A DNA stretch of 59,168 nucleotides, from contig JALHQH010000067.1 of assembly GCA_022842065.1 (NCBI GenBank), positions 1 to 59,168 of the forward strand, given 5' to 3'. The stretch is from Caldilineaceae bacterium (lineage in GTDB: Bacteria > Chloroflexota > Anaerolineae > Caldilineales > Caldilineaceae). Under the pieces are notes generated by a model. The model did no database searches. It was not told the origin of the DNA and saw only the letters and a program-made list of their open reading frames with translations. The stretch's first letter is position 1; every line of letters begins with the position of its first letter. The position numbers were made by a program, and so were the translations under genes. Positions 1 to 7,525 of the stretch are shown piece after piece.

Positions 1-88
1 CAGTCGCGTGGTCTGGACGACGCGACTGAGCGACCACGCTACCATACGACCACTTTTCATTGTTATCGCATCATCGTCTTCAAGGCTG

Positions 89-643
89 CTACGCCTCTGG
101 CCGTACTTTAGCAAAGAGCAGGGAATCATGCAATGCGCCGGTCAAGGGATTCCGGCCTTCACAGCACAATGTGCCTTCCAAGGTAAAGTCCAGGCGGCGG
201 GCGACTGCGGCGTTACGCTCATTCGTGGCATCACAGACAATTTGGAGACGGCGCGCGCCTAATATTTCAAAGGCGAAGTTGGCAATCGCCGCGGCCGCTT
301 CGGTGATATACCCTTGTCCGGCAAAGGATGTGCGCGCCCAGTAACCAATCTCAAAGCGCGGCACCGCCCAATCCGGATCATGGAGCCCACTACAGCCGAC
401 CAAGGTCTCTGTCCCCTTCAAAAAGAGTAATAACCAAAGGTGTTCGCGTTGCAAAAACCGCGCTTGGCCTTTGCGCACATTGGCTTCGCTCTCGGCCACG
501 GTCGGCGCTTGTTGCGCCCACGGCATCCAAGGCTGTAACTCTGCCAACGATTCGAGGACAGCGGCGTTCAACACCGCGCCGTCACCCGGCTGCGGGCAGC
601 GAATGGTCAGGCGCTCGCTTTCAAAAGCTAATGGATAACACAA
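89..643 (-). CDS. GNAT family N-acetyltransferase (RimJ/RimL type)
   Basis: This 184-residue protein fits the single-domain GNAT fold that transfers acetyl from acetyl-CoA to an amine. The N-terminal ERLTIR strand is typical of the RimJ/RimL group. The central FEIGYWARTSFAGQGYITEA segment (about residues 96-115) corresponds to the acetyl-CoA-binding motif region. The ARRLQIVCDATNERNAAVARRLDF segment matches the C-terminal motif, where a neighbour residue ages into a new side-chain contact. The substrate cannot be read from sequence. The start appears to be TTG at 643. A perfect 28-bp-stem palindrome (647-706) ends only three bases upstream, leaving no normal ribosome-binding site, so the native 5' region may have been replaced by that element. 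Confidence 0.85.
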   Translation of the reverse strand: MCYPLAFESERLTIRCPQPGDGAVLNAAVLESLAELQPWMPWAQQAPTVAESEANVRKGQARFLQREHLWLLLFLKGTETLVGCSGLHDPDWAVPRFEIGYWARTSFAGQGYITEAAAAIANFAFEILGARRLQIVCDATNERNAAVARRLDFTLEGTLCCEGRNPLTGALHDSLLFAKVRPEA

Positions 644-646
644 TCA

Positions 647-706
647 AACCTGGCACAATCGTGTACTGCGCATCCCCTGATGCGCAGTACACGATTGTGC
701 CAGGTT
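647..706. repeat. Perfect 28-bp inverted repeat (hairpin element)
   Basis: Positions 647-674 are an exact reverse complement of 679-706, with a four-base CCCT loop. The core recurs at 36171-36220, where 23 bp pair around the same loop, and both copies are followed on the plus strand by TTTCTCTGCTTTCTCTAT. It is therefore a dispersed element rather than a terminator for one gene. Its edge lies three bases from the TTG start of the acetyltransferase. Confidence 0.9.
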
Positions 707-887
707 TCTCTGCTTTCTCTATAAGGGGATATCGCGCAAGATCGGGTCCATTGGTGTTACCTTATGTTCCACGTTGTGCATCAAAATTCAATTCATCTGT
801 TTCGGCTAAACACAAAGCGCGAGAATCGTTGTTCATTTTAGGATAAAAGCCAGAACTTCAAAAAAAATATACATGTCCAAACAGCGC

Positions 888-1610
888 TCACGCTAGTAGT
901 GTTGGCGCATTGGCGGTGAAGTGGGCCACCATGCACAATACGAGATTGCGCCGCCATAAATAGAGCAGTGTGAACACAAGTGTGCTGACCGCCACAATTG
1001 TCAGCGACTCAGTTAGCCCACTGCCGGCGAGGTGTACCACGACGAAGAGGGTAAACGAAACGACGCCGCCAACCCAGACCCGCCGCGTGATTGCGGTCAT
1101 GCGTTCGATCAGCAGGCCGCGAAAGAAGACTTCCTCCACAATGGCCGCATTCAAGATCAAGTTCAGTTGCCCCAGCCATGACAATCGATCAATAACTTGA
1201 TCCGCCGCCGTTGCCACCCCCGGCTGAAACCGTTGTACCAGCAGGAAGAGACCGATACCAACGATAACGCCTAGCCACCCGGCCACGGCCGCCCAATAAA
1301 AATCAGTTAACTGCGGCTGATAGAGACCAATGGAGCGCAGTGGCAAGCGCTCGACCCCAACCACAAAGAGCAAGAGCATCGCCGCAGCAACCCACCTGAT
1401 CAACATGGCGCTGGCGATTTGGCTTTCGAACGCTTGGGCGGAGGGCGCAAGCAGCCCAATGGTTTGCAAAAATTGCCCAATTGGTTGGCCAAACAGCCGA
1501 TTTAGTGATTGTGAATACCACAAGAGAACAGCGACAGCGATTGTGATCACTGGCGACACATACTGGCTTTGGAAGCCAGCCGCTTGGTTGAACATACCTG
1601 CTTTTGGCAC
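888..1610 (-). CDS. CPBP family intramembrane glutamic endopeptidase
   Basis: This is a 240-residue multi-pass membrane protein of the CPBP (CAAX protease and bacteriocin-processing, Abi) family. The catalytic signature is visible as EEVFFRG near residue 150 (the EExxxR motif) and a C-terminal HFTAN (HxxxN) motif. These form the membrane-embedded active site in this family. Several long hydrophobic segments flank them. I place the start at GTG 1610, because an AGGAGG ribosome-binding site sits at 1618-1623, seven bases upstream; an ATG further upstream would put this site inside the gene. The substrate is unknown. It stands alone, with no bacteriocin genes nearby. Confidence 0.85.
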   Translation of the reverse strand: MPKAGMFNQAAGFQSQYVSPVITIAVAVLLWYSQSLNRLFGQPIGQFLQTIGLLAPSAQAFESQIASAMLIRWVAAAMLLLFVVGVERLPLRSIGLYQPQLTDFYWAAVAGWLGVIVGIGLFLLVQRFQPGVATAADQVIDRLSWLGQLNLILNAAIVEEVFFRGLLIERMTAITRRVWVGGVVSFTLFVVVHLAGSGLTESLTIVAVSTLVFTLLYLWRRNLVLCMVAHFTANAPTLLA

Positions 1611-1617
1611 AGTGATT

Positions 1618-1623
1618 CCTCCT
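1618..1623 (-). promoter_or_regulatory. Ribosome-binding site deciding the CPBP protease start
   Basis: A perfect AGGAGG on the minus strand lies seven bases before GTG 1610. It favours that start over the ATG at 1655. Confidence 0.75.
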
Positions 1624-1816
1624 TCATAGAACAGAGGGAGATGACCGCTCGTCACTGCTGGATTTCAAGAACTTCGACAACACGATCTGAAAGCTGCTTA
1701 ACGTTTTTCAAAGAAACTTTTACGTTCTCTGTGCAAATAGCCAACTTATTATCTTTAACTCCGCACAATTTTGATGCAAAAGTTACGGTGTTATCGTTGT
1801 AATTTTCTAGCGCTAT

Positions 1817-2110
1817 TCATGTACTGGCAAACTCGACCTTACGCACATTCTCGAACGAAATATTTTGACGAATCTGCCATAAATCATAGCTATCCTGCAT
1901 CGCCAACCAACTTTCGGGTGTGCGTCCCAGCGCAATTGACAAGCGAAGCGCCATTTCGGGGCTGACACCGCTCTGTTTTTTGAGAATCCGATTGAAGGTA
2001 GAAGGTGAGACAGCTAGCTTTTCAGCCAAAAAACGACCACTCAACCCAAACGGCTTCATGTACACTTCTTCGATAAATTCCCCTGGATGGGGAGGATTAT
2101 ACATCGTCAT
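1817..2110 (-). CDS. higA: HigA-type antitoxin (XRE helix-turn-helix)
   Basis: This 97-residue protein opens with the YNPPHPGEFIEEVYMKPFGLS signature of the HigA addiction-module antidote family. A helix-turn-helix follows (LAEKLAVSPSTFNRILKKQSGVS), and then the MALRLSIALGRTPESWLAMQ helix pair typical of HigA. It should neutralise the upstream HigB and repress their shared promoter. Its ATG overlaps the toxin stop codon in a TAATG arrangement, which implies translational coupling. The toxin-first order is the normal one for higBA. Confidence 0.9.
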   Translation of the reverse strand: MTMYNPPHPGEFIEEVYMKPFGLSGRFLAEKLAVSPSTFNRILKKQSGVSPEMALRLSIALGRTPESWLAMQDSYDLWQIRQNISFENVRKVEFAST

Positions 2111-2388
2111 TAGTGATAGTCCTCGTAATCAACAATATAAATATTGCCTTGACTAAACTCAAAGGTGATGCGCCAGTTGCCGTTTACGGAAATCGACCAA
2201 ATCCCGCTGCGGTTACCTTTTAATGCGTGTAAGCGGAATCCTGGTAGATCTATATCATCAATCGTCTGTGCCGTATCCAAAGCGGACAGTTGCATCCGTA
2301 AACGGGTGGCGTGATTCGGTTGAATACCAGCAAAACTTCCGGTTTCAAAGAATCGCTTTAACCCTTTGTGTGCAAAAGATTTAATCAT
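2110..2388 (-). CDS. higB: HigB-type toxin (RelE/ParE superfamily)
   Basis: From ATG 2388 this is a 92-residue protein with the HigB pattern: MIKSFAHKGLKRFFETG at the N-terminus, then HATRLRMQLSALD, GFRLHALKG and a C-terminal GNWRITFEF strand followed by VDYEDYH. HigB toxins are ribosome-dependent mRNA endonucleases. I choose ATG 2388 over an upstream ATG at 2424 because this is the usual family length. The predicted -10 box ends seven bases before it, so the message may be leaderless. The gene overlaps higA at its end. Confidence 0.88.
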   Translation of the reverse strand: MIKSFAHKGLKRFFETGSFAGIQPNHATRLRMQLSALDTAQTIDDIDLPGFRLHALKGNRSGIWSISVNGNWRITFEFSQGNIYIVDYEDYH

Positions 2389-2395
2389 AGAATAG

Positions 2396-2424
2396 ATTGT
2401 ACCATATTGCGCAACGCGGGACAA
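2396..2424 (-). promoter_or_regulatory. Predicted higBA promoter
   Basis: On the minus strand TTGTCC (2424-2419) and TACAAT (2401-2396) are separated by exactly 17 bases. Start of transcription would fall at or next to the higB ATG, suggesting a leaderless transcript. It also overlaps the region where HigA would bind. Confidence 0.6.
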
Positions 2425-2539
2425 TCTGCTCTATTTGCTGTTCGGCACTTTTAATTAACTTACGGATTACCTTGCAGGATAAGAAGGAATCGAAGAATTG
2501 TCAATAACCTTTTTTTGACAGAGTATCCCAAAAACCCAG

Positions 2540-2568
2540 TTGACAAATCAAGCCCGCTCGCCGACAAT
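2540..2568 (+). promoter_or_regulatory. Predicted promoter for the enolase-superfamily gene
   Basis: A consensus TTGACA (2540-2545) is followed after 17 bases by GACAAT (2563-2568), about 50 bases before the ATG at 2619. The leader carries the AAGGAG ribosome-binding site at 2607-2612. Confidence 0.5.
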
Positions 2569-2618
2569 GCGCAACGCGACGACGTAACATCAATCCGCAG
2601 CGAATGAAGGAGCCAATC

Positions 2619-3770
2619 ATGGGAGCAGGGGTATTCGCCAGCCACATTGTGGCGGTGGAATGGGCACAGCTAGAAGGCACTCGGCCGCGCCACGCCGGGT
2701 CCAATGCGCGGTTAGGTGAACATGGGTTGACGGTACGTGTGCCCTTTGCGCGCCTGACCACTGATGATGGCAGCACTGGCATCGGCCACAGCCGCGCAAC
2801 GCAACTACAGGCGCAAGGGTTGCTTGGCTGTACGCTCGCCGAACTATTTCTGCCGGGACGCGGCAGCACAGCGCTGGGCCAGCCCTTTGACTTTGTGCTG
2901 TGGGATTTGATGGCAAAACGCGCCGGGTTGCCGGTTTATGCGTTGGCCGCCAGCTTTGTGGGTAAACAGCGCCCAACGCAACTGCGCGTCCCCTGCTATG
3001 ATACCTCGCTCTATTTTGATGATTTGCATTTGGCTGATCACGATGCGGCCGTCGCGTTGATCGCCGATGAGGCGAAGCAGGGCTATGCGCGCAACCATCG
3101 CCACTTCAAAATCAAAGTGGGGCGTGGGGCGCGCCATCTACCACTGGCAGCGGGGACCGCACGCGATATTGCCATCGTCAAGGCGGTGCGCGCCACGGTG
3201 GGCAACGCAGCCAAGATCATGCTGGATGCCAACAACGGCTACAATCTCAATCTCACGAAGCAGGTGCTTAGCGCCTGTGTGGACGCTGAAGTTTTCTGGA
3301 TGGAGGAAGCCTTCCACGAGGATCCGATCCTCTACCGCGATCTCAAGGATTGGCTGAAGGCGGAGGGATTGGCAACCCTGGTGGCCGATGGCGAAGGGCT
3401 GGCCGCGCCCCCACTGCTGGACTGGGCGAAAGGTGGTTTAGTCGATGTGATCCAGTATGACATTCACGGCCACAGCTTCACACAATGGCTAGCTCTGGGA
3501 CAACAGTTGGACAGTTGGGGGGTGCGCAGCGCGCCTCATCACTATGGGGGGCACATCGGCAACTATTCGGCACCTCATCTGGCCGCCGCCATCGATGGTT
3601 TTACCTTTGTGGAGTGGGATGAAGCGACCACCCCCGGCATCGCGACCGACGGTTATGTGGTGGACGAGGGACTGGTTGTGGTGCCGGCCACACCGGGCTT
3701 TGGCTTAACCCTCGATGAAGAGCTGTTTCAGCGCGCGGTGGCCCAAAATGGCTATCGGGTAGCAAGTTAG
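2619..3770 (+). CDS. Enolase-superfamily enzyme (mandelate racemase/muconate lactonizing type)
   Basis: This 383-residue protein has the MR/MLE architecture: an alpha/beta capping domain at the N-terminus (to about residue 125) and a TIM barrel. Visible barrel residues are the KIKVG catalytic lysine strand near 164, MLDANNGYN near 202 (metal-binding Asp), WMEEAFHED near 229 (metal-binding Glu), VADGEG (third metal-site region), and APHHYGGHIGNY near 306, which supplies the His side. Members abstract a proton alpha to a carboxylate, giving racemases, dehydratases or cycloisomerases. The exact substrate is not readable. The start is ATG 2619 because AAGGAG precedes it by six bases; an in-frame ATG at 2604 overlaps that site. 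Confidence 0.85.
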   Translation: MGAGVFASHIVAVEWAQLEGTRPRHAGSNARLGEHGLTVRVPFARLTTDDGSTGIGHSRATQLQAQGLLGCTLAELFLPGRGSTALGQPFDFVLWDLMAKRAGLPVYALAASFVGKQRPTQLRVPCYDTSLYFDDLHLADHDAAVALIADEAKQGYARNHRHFKIKVGRGARHLPLAAGTARDIAIVKAVRATVGNAAKIMLDANNGYNLNLTKQVLSACVDAEVFWMEEAFHEDPILYRDLKDWLKAEGLATLVADGEGLAAPPLLDWAKGGLVDVIQYDIHGHSFTQWLALGQQLDSWGVRSAPHHYGGHIGNYSAPHLAAAIDGFTFVEWDEATTPGIATDGYVVDEGLVVVPATPGFGLTLDEELFQRAVAQNGYRVAS

Positions 3771-3866
3771 CGTAGGTCAGCGCCTCCGGCGTGACAGGGC
3801 CTCGTTATGCCGGAGGCGCTAACTTACGGTGGGGGGAACTTGTCACGCCGGAGGCGCTGACCTACG
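3771..3866. repeat. Inverted repeat element with a GC-rich GCCGGAGGCGCTGACC theme
   Basis: Positions 3771-3796 are the exact reverse complement of 3841-3866 (26 bp). A third, degenerate copy of the arm lies between them at about 3807-3828. The element fills the gap between the two convergent genes and could fold into a large hairpin, possibly acting as a bidirectional terminator. Confidence 0.75.
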
Positions 3867-3871
3867 GGGAC

Positions 3872-4549
3872 TCAAGCCGGCCGACAGACCAACAACGCGA
3901 CATCCACCGCTTTGGTGACGCGCTTGAGCAGTGGCAGGGTGAGCGTCTGCATTTCAATGGTGATCTGCCAGCCCTCATCTTCCAGCGCGGCAATCACTTC
4001 GAGCGCTTGCGGACGGCTAGGATCGGTGAGGACGAGGCGGCCACCAGGGGCTAAATTCTGACGAAAGATGGGCAGCAGGTGGCGATGCATGGCGCGCTCA
4101 TACAGGATATCCGCGCCGAGAATCAGGTCATAACGCGTTTCGTGATCCCACGCCTGCCAGTCCGCGACAAATTGCTGGGGTGGGGCCAGATAATTCTGCC
4201 GCGCATTGTGGGCAGCGAGTTCCAGCAGATCGGCGCGGTGGTCGGTCTGCCAGACGTTGCCGCGGAGGCTACGCGCAACCAAGCCGGCCAAGCCGACGCC
4301 CGCGCCGAGTTCCAGGATCGACCGATTTTTGACGAGCGTCGGATTATTCACTAGCCACTCGGCCAGCATCACCGCCGACTCCCAGAGCAGAAAACCATAG
4401 GGCATCTGCTCGGCGTCGTTGACACCGTCGAGTAGGGCATCTTGATCAGTCACACAACTAATTTGCCAGGTGCGGGCGCCGATGCGCAGGGCGACGGTTT
4501 CCAGCGGATAGCGGTCGGCAAGGGTAGGTGGTAAGGGCAGAATGGTCAT
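3872..4549 (-). CDS. SAM-dependent methyltransferase (methyltransferase-16/FAM86-like)
   Basis: This 225-residue protein is a class I SAM-dependent methyltransferase. The glycine-rich SAM loop SILELGAGVGLAGLVA lies near residues 80-95 and the acidic post-strand region NVWQTDH follows. The LILGADILYERAMH motif near 145 is typical of the METTL16-type lysine methyltransferase group (PF10294). LAPGGRLVLTDPSRP completes the fold. The target, probably a protein, is unknown. No ribosome-binding site precedes the ATG, because a palindromic element with a TATACTCA end begins two or three bases upstream (about 4552). The native leader may have been lost, or a downstream start may be used. Confidence 0.8.
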   Translation of the reverse strand: MTILPLPPTLADRYPLETVALRIGARTWQISCVTDQDALLDGVNDAEQMPYGFLLWESAVMLAEWLVNNPTLVKNRSILELGAGVGLAGLVARSLRGNVWQTDHRADLLELAAHNARQNYLAPPQQFVADWQAWDHETRYDLILGADILYERAMHRHLLPIFRQNLAPGGRLVLTDPSRPQALEVIAALEDEGWQITIEMQTLTLPLLKRVTKAVDVALLVCRPA

Positions 4550-4551
4550 TT

Positions 4552-4692
4552 TATACTCAGTTCAGATTGAGAAGCGGCGTTTTCGTCACCCCATCTTCCC
4601 GGAAGGGGTCACAGATTGGCTCGTTGACGAGACTATTTTTGACCCCTTCCGGGAAGATTTGGCACAACCGTTTTCAAGTTGACTTGAGTATA
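4552..4692. mobile_element. MITE-like palindromic element
   Basis: The ends read TATACTCA...TGAGTATA, extended by imperfect terminal inverted repeats. Inside, 4593-4611 is the exact reverse complement of 4640-4658 (19 bp, CTTCCCGGAAGGGGTC theme). It has no coding capacity. It occupies the gap between the start of the methyltransferase gene and the end of the PLP enzyme gene. Confidence 0.55.
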
Positions 4693-4772
4693 GCTTCAAC
4701 TCTCTTTGAAAACGCGAAGTTTCTTTTCTGTGCGGGCGAGATTCTGCTTCGCTTTTTCAAAGCAACCGCAGT

Positions 4773-5900
4773 TTAGACCAACAACTGCTTGTGTTTAGTC
4801 AAACCATCGATCAGGCGGTTGACATCATGCATATTGTTGTAAAAGTGGGGCGAGATGCGTAGATTGTCATCGCGGCTGGAGACAATAATGTTATCCCCGG
4901 CCAGCCATTTCACCAGCAGATCGACCTTGTGCGAGCGCAAGGTCACCAGTGCGCCATGGCGATTGGGATCAACCGGGGAGACCAGATTCCAGCCGCGGCG
5001 CATGGCCCCTTCTTTGATTGCATTTGTCAATGTTAATACCTCACAGCGGATATTGGCCGGCCCGACTTGCTGCACCACTTTGATGCCGGCCAGGGTGGCA
5101 TAGAGATTAGGCACCGGCGGCGAACCGGCCTCAAATTTGCGGGCGTTGGGGGCAGGCGTATGCGCGCTGTTGTCCATGGCAAAGATGTTGGCCTGGGTAA
5201 ACCAGCCCACCGCGGTCGGATCAAGCGTCGGCAACAACTCTTTGCGCACATAGAGATAAGCTTGCCCCGACGACGCCAGCAGATATTTAAGCGTTCCCCC
5301 GACCAGGAAATCGACCCCGAGCGCTTTGACATCAATGGGCAGGGTACCCAAGCTCTGATAGGCATCAAGCAACACTAGCGCGCCCTTGCGGTGGGCAAGT
5401 TCGACAATCGCCTCGACATCGAGCATCACGCCGTTCCGGTAGCAGACATGGGTGATGGCCACCAGTTTGGTCTGCTCGTCAATGGCATCGGCAAAGCGTT
5501 CGAGCGGCACACTGTTGCCAGCGTTGGGTACATGCACTACCTTGACCCCGCGTCCCTCCTGCGCATGCCAATTCTGACCGATGGTGGGGAATTCAAAATC
5601 GCTGACCACCACTTTGTGGCGCCCGCTGCTAAAATCGAGCGCGCTGGCCAGGGCACTCACCCCGTGCGAAACCGAACCGGTGACCGCCACTTCATCCGGC
5701 AGGGCGTTGATCAACCCGGCAAAGGCATGGCGGGTCGCCTCCAATTTCTCGACCCACAGTTCCCAGGGCGAGCCCTGTTCTTCCCAGTCGCGCAGGTACT
5801 GGGCATAGGCGAGTTGCACATCAATCGAAAGCGCGCCCTGCGAGCAACTATTGAGATAGGTTTTGTTTTTAAAGATCGGAAAGCGTTCGCGTAAGGACAT
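4773..5900 (-). CDS. PLP-dependent aminotransferase class V-fold enzyme
   Basis: This 375-residue protein is a class-V fold-type I PLP enzyme, in the group containing cysteine desulfurases and isopenicillin-N epimerase-like proteins. TYLNSCSQGALS at the N-terminus is the substrate/cofactor glycine region. LVAITHVCYRNGVMLDVEAI and VLLDAYQSLGTLPID carry the conserved Asp that contacts the pyridine nitrogen. DFLVGGTLKYLL near residue 205 contains the Schiff-base Lys. No C-terminal active-site cysteine typical of NifS/IscS stands out, so a desulfurase role is not favoured. Its ATG follows the HepT stop after three bases (TAACCCATG), so it is probably co-translated with the MntA/HepT module. Confidence 0.85.
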   Translation of the reverse strand: MSLRERFPIFKNKTYLNSCSQGALSIDVQLAYAQYLRDWEEQGSPWELWVEKLEATRHAFAGLINALPDEVAVTGSVSHGVSALASALDFSSGRHKVVVSDFEFPTIGQNWHAQEGRGVKVVHVPNAGNSVPLERFADAIDEQTKLVAITHVCYRNGVMLDVEAIVELAHRKGALVLLDAYQSLGTLPIDVKALGVDFLVGGTLKYLLASSGQAYLYVRKELLPTLDPTAVGWFTQANIFAMDNSAHTPAPNARKFEAGSPPVPNLYATLAGIKVVQQVGPANIRCEVLTLTNAIKEGAMRRGWNLVSPVDPNRHGALVTLRSHKVDLLVKWLAGDNIIVSSRDDNLRISPHFYNNMHDVNRLIDGLTKHKQLLV

Positions 5901-5903
5901 GGG

Positions 5904-6257
5904 TTATTTTTCTGATCCAATATCAGCTGATACGATTTGTTCAAGTTCAAAAATAAGTGTAGGTAGAATATCTTCAACCGTATTCCAAACTATCATGCGA
6001 TCAATATTGCCGTAATCATGCACAATACGATTGCGCATACCTACCATTTTTTGCCATTCAAGTTGTTGATGTGACTGTCGCGTTCCCGCAGTCACTTTAG
6101 AAGCTGCTTCACCGATAATCATTAGACAGTGCGCGATCGCGTACGTAAGCAGTGCGTCATGGTACAAATCATCAATTGACTTGCCACGCGCGAACTCCTG
6201 CGCACGCTTTGCTTCCGTCAGCATATCAAGCAGGCGAATTTTATCTTTACTGTTCAT
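5904..6257 (-). CDS. hepT: HepT-like ribonuclease toxin (DUF86)
   Basis: This 117-residue all-helical HEPN protein has the RNRIVHDY motif at residues 75-82, matching the catalytic Rx4HxY signature of HepT RNases. It overlaps the upstream nucleotidyltransferase gene by 11 bp, the standard MntA/HepT arrangement. In characterised pairs the nucleotidyltransferase AMPylates a tyrosine close to this motif and silences the toxin; Tyr82 would be the candidate here. The downstream PLP enzyme starts three bases after its stop. Confidence 0.9.
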   Translation of the reverse strand: MNSKDKIRLLDMLTEAKRAQEFARGKSIDDLYHDALLTYAIAHCLMIIGEAASKVTAGTRQSHQQLEWQKMVGMRNRIVHDYGNIDRMIVWNTVEDILPTLIFELEQIVSADIGSEK

Positions 6258-6546
6258 ACACTACTTCAGCGTCCGCAAGAACTTTGGGCAACATGTGTGG
6301 ACTAAGCGATTGAACTGTATGTAGATCTACTTCACGGTTAAGGATGTGTTGGAGTCGTTCCTGCATATCGACAAAGGTAAAAAAGTTTACCTTCGCCGTC
6401 GGCGCGAACTCCACCAACACATCCACATCACTATCGGCGCGAAAATCTTCACGCAACACGGAACCAAAGAGCGCCAATTTGCGAATGGCATTGCGCCGGC
6501 AAAAGTCGGCAAGCTGTTGGGTGGGTAAGGATAATTGGATCGTCAT
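6247..6546 (-). CDS. mntA: MntA-type nucleotidyltransferase antitoxin
   Basis: This 99-residue minimal nucleotidyltransferase has the GSV(L)R and SDVDVLVEF motifs (residues 28-46) that build the metal-binding GSx10DxD site. The family transfers AMP to its HepT partner. Its stop overlaps the hepT start by 11 bp, consistent with one operon continuing into the PLP enzyme. Confidence 0.9.
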   Translation of the reverse strand: MTIQLSLPTQQLADFCRRNAIRKLALFGSVLREDFRADSDVDVLVEFAPTAKVNFFTFVDMQERLQHILNREVDLHTVQSLSPHMLPKVLADAEVVYEQ

Positions 6547-6598
6547 TGTTTTCTCCTGCCGCTGCGCCCAAGGGGATCCCGAACCGGCGGCTGATATG

Positions 6599-6619
6599 CA
6601 AAACCCGTTGAAACGGGTT
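6599..6619 (-). terminator. Weak intrinsic terminator after the LivF/VOC operon
   Basis: An 8-bp stem (6602-6609 with 6612-6619, two-base loop) is followed on the minus strand by a short T tract. It lies 27 bases after the VOC gene stop. The stem is short, so termination may be partial. Confidence 0.4.
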
Positions 6620-6645
6620 GTAGGGCAATGTATTGTCGGTGCCGC

Positions 6646-7524
6646 TCACCCTGGCAACCGGGCACGAATCGCTGCGTTGCCGGGGTGGTCGATAAACTCG
6701 TCGAACTCGATAAAGTAACCTTCGGGGTCAAAACCCAGGAAGTCGCGCACCTGATCCATCTCTAACATCACCGCGTCATTTTGCAGATCAAAAGTGGGCT
6801 GGGTCTGTAAGTAAGCAAACCACTCATCAACGTGGTCGGTAAAGAGTGAGACGGTTACGCCTTTTTGTGCGGTGTAGGGATGCAGCCCATCACCGGCGCG
6901 CACCGGCCCGATAAAACCGGAGGCGGAAGTAGGAAAGATCAGTGCAAAGCCCTGGTCGACGACCGCAGTCGACCCGATCACATCGCGCCAGAAGCGGCGC
7001 GCCCCTTCCAGATCGCGGTAGTAGAGCCAAGTCACCGTGGCTTTTACCCCTAGGTTGGGGGGCCGTGTGCTAGTTGGGGTGGCAACGCCATAGAGTGAAG
7101 GCAGGCCATCGATTAGCCCCATCAACTGTTCGTTTTCGGGATGCGGGTTAAAGCGCTCAAATTCAAGCAGGTACCCTTCTGGGTCAATCGCCACAAAGCC
7201 GTCGTGGGGTTTACCCGGTTGGTAGTTAAAATCCCAGCGCATCGGCACCCCTTGCCCAGAAAGATAATCCCACCAGCCCTCCAACTCGTCGGTAATAAAG
7301 GCAGTGGTCACCGTCTTCGGCTCGTCGGCGCTATGGCGGCCAATGCTGCCATCGATCAACATGAGAAATGAGGTCGATGCGACTTGAAAAAGTTTGCCGA
7401 AGCCATAATCCTCCACCAGTTCGAAGCCGAGAGTCTCCTGGTAGAAACGGGTGGCGCGGCCCAGATCATGGTAGTAGTAGAGCGCGCTGTTGGCGATCAC
7501 GGGCAATGCAGTAGAGCGGGTCAT
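6646..7524 (-). CDS. VOC-family protein with two glyoxalase-like modules
   Basis: This 292-residue protein has two vicinal-oxygen-chelate repeats. One (about residues 10-130) has YYYHDLGRATRFYQETLGFELV and DPEGYLLEFERF. The second (about 155-290) has VTWLYYRDLEGARRFWRDVIG and DPEGYFIEFDEF. The conserved His/Glu positions suggest a metal site as in glyoxalases and dioxygenases, but the reaction cannot be told. The gene is translationally coupled to the upstream ATPase: the TGA of livF is followed one base later by its ATG, and its ribosome-binding site lies inside livF. Confidence 0.8.
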   Translation of the reverse strand: MTRSTALPVIANSALYYYHDLGRATRFYQETLGFELVEDYGFGKLFQVASTSFLMLIDGSIGRHSADEPKTVTTAFITDELEGWWDYLSGQGVPMRWDFNYQPGKPHDGFVAIDPEGYLLEFERFNPHPENEQLMGLIDGLPSLYGVATPTSTRPPNLGVKATVTWLYYRDLEGARRFWRDVIGSTAVVDQGFALIFPTSASGFIGPVRAGDGLHPYTAQKGVTVSLFTDHVDEWFAYLQTQPTFDLQNDAVMLEMDQVRDFLGFDPEGYFIEFDEFIDHPGNAAIRARLPG

Positions 7525-7525
7525 G

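Noticed and set aside
4773..5900. Cysteine desulfurase (IscS/SufS) assignment
   Set aside because: The characteristic active-site Cys loop is not seen, and no Suf/Isc genes lie nearby.
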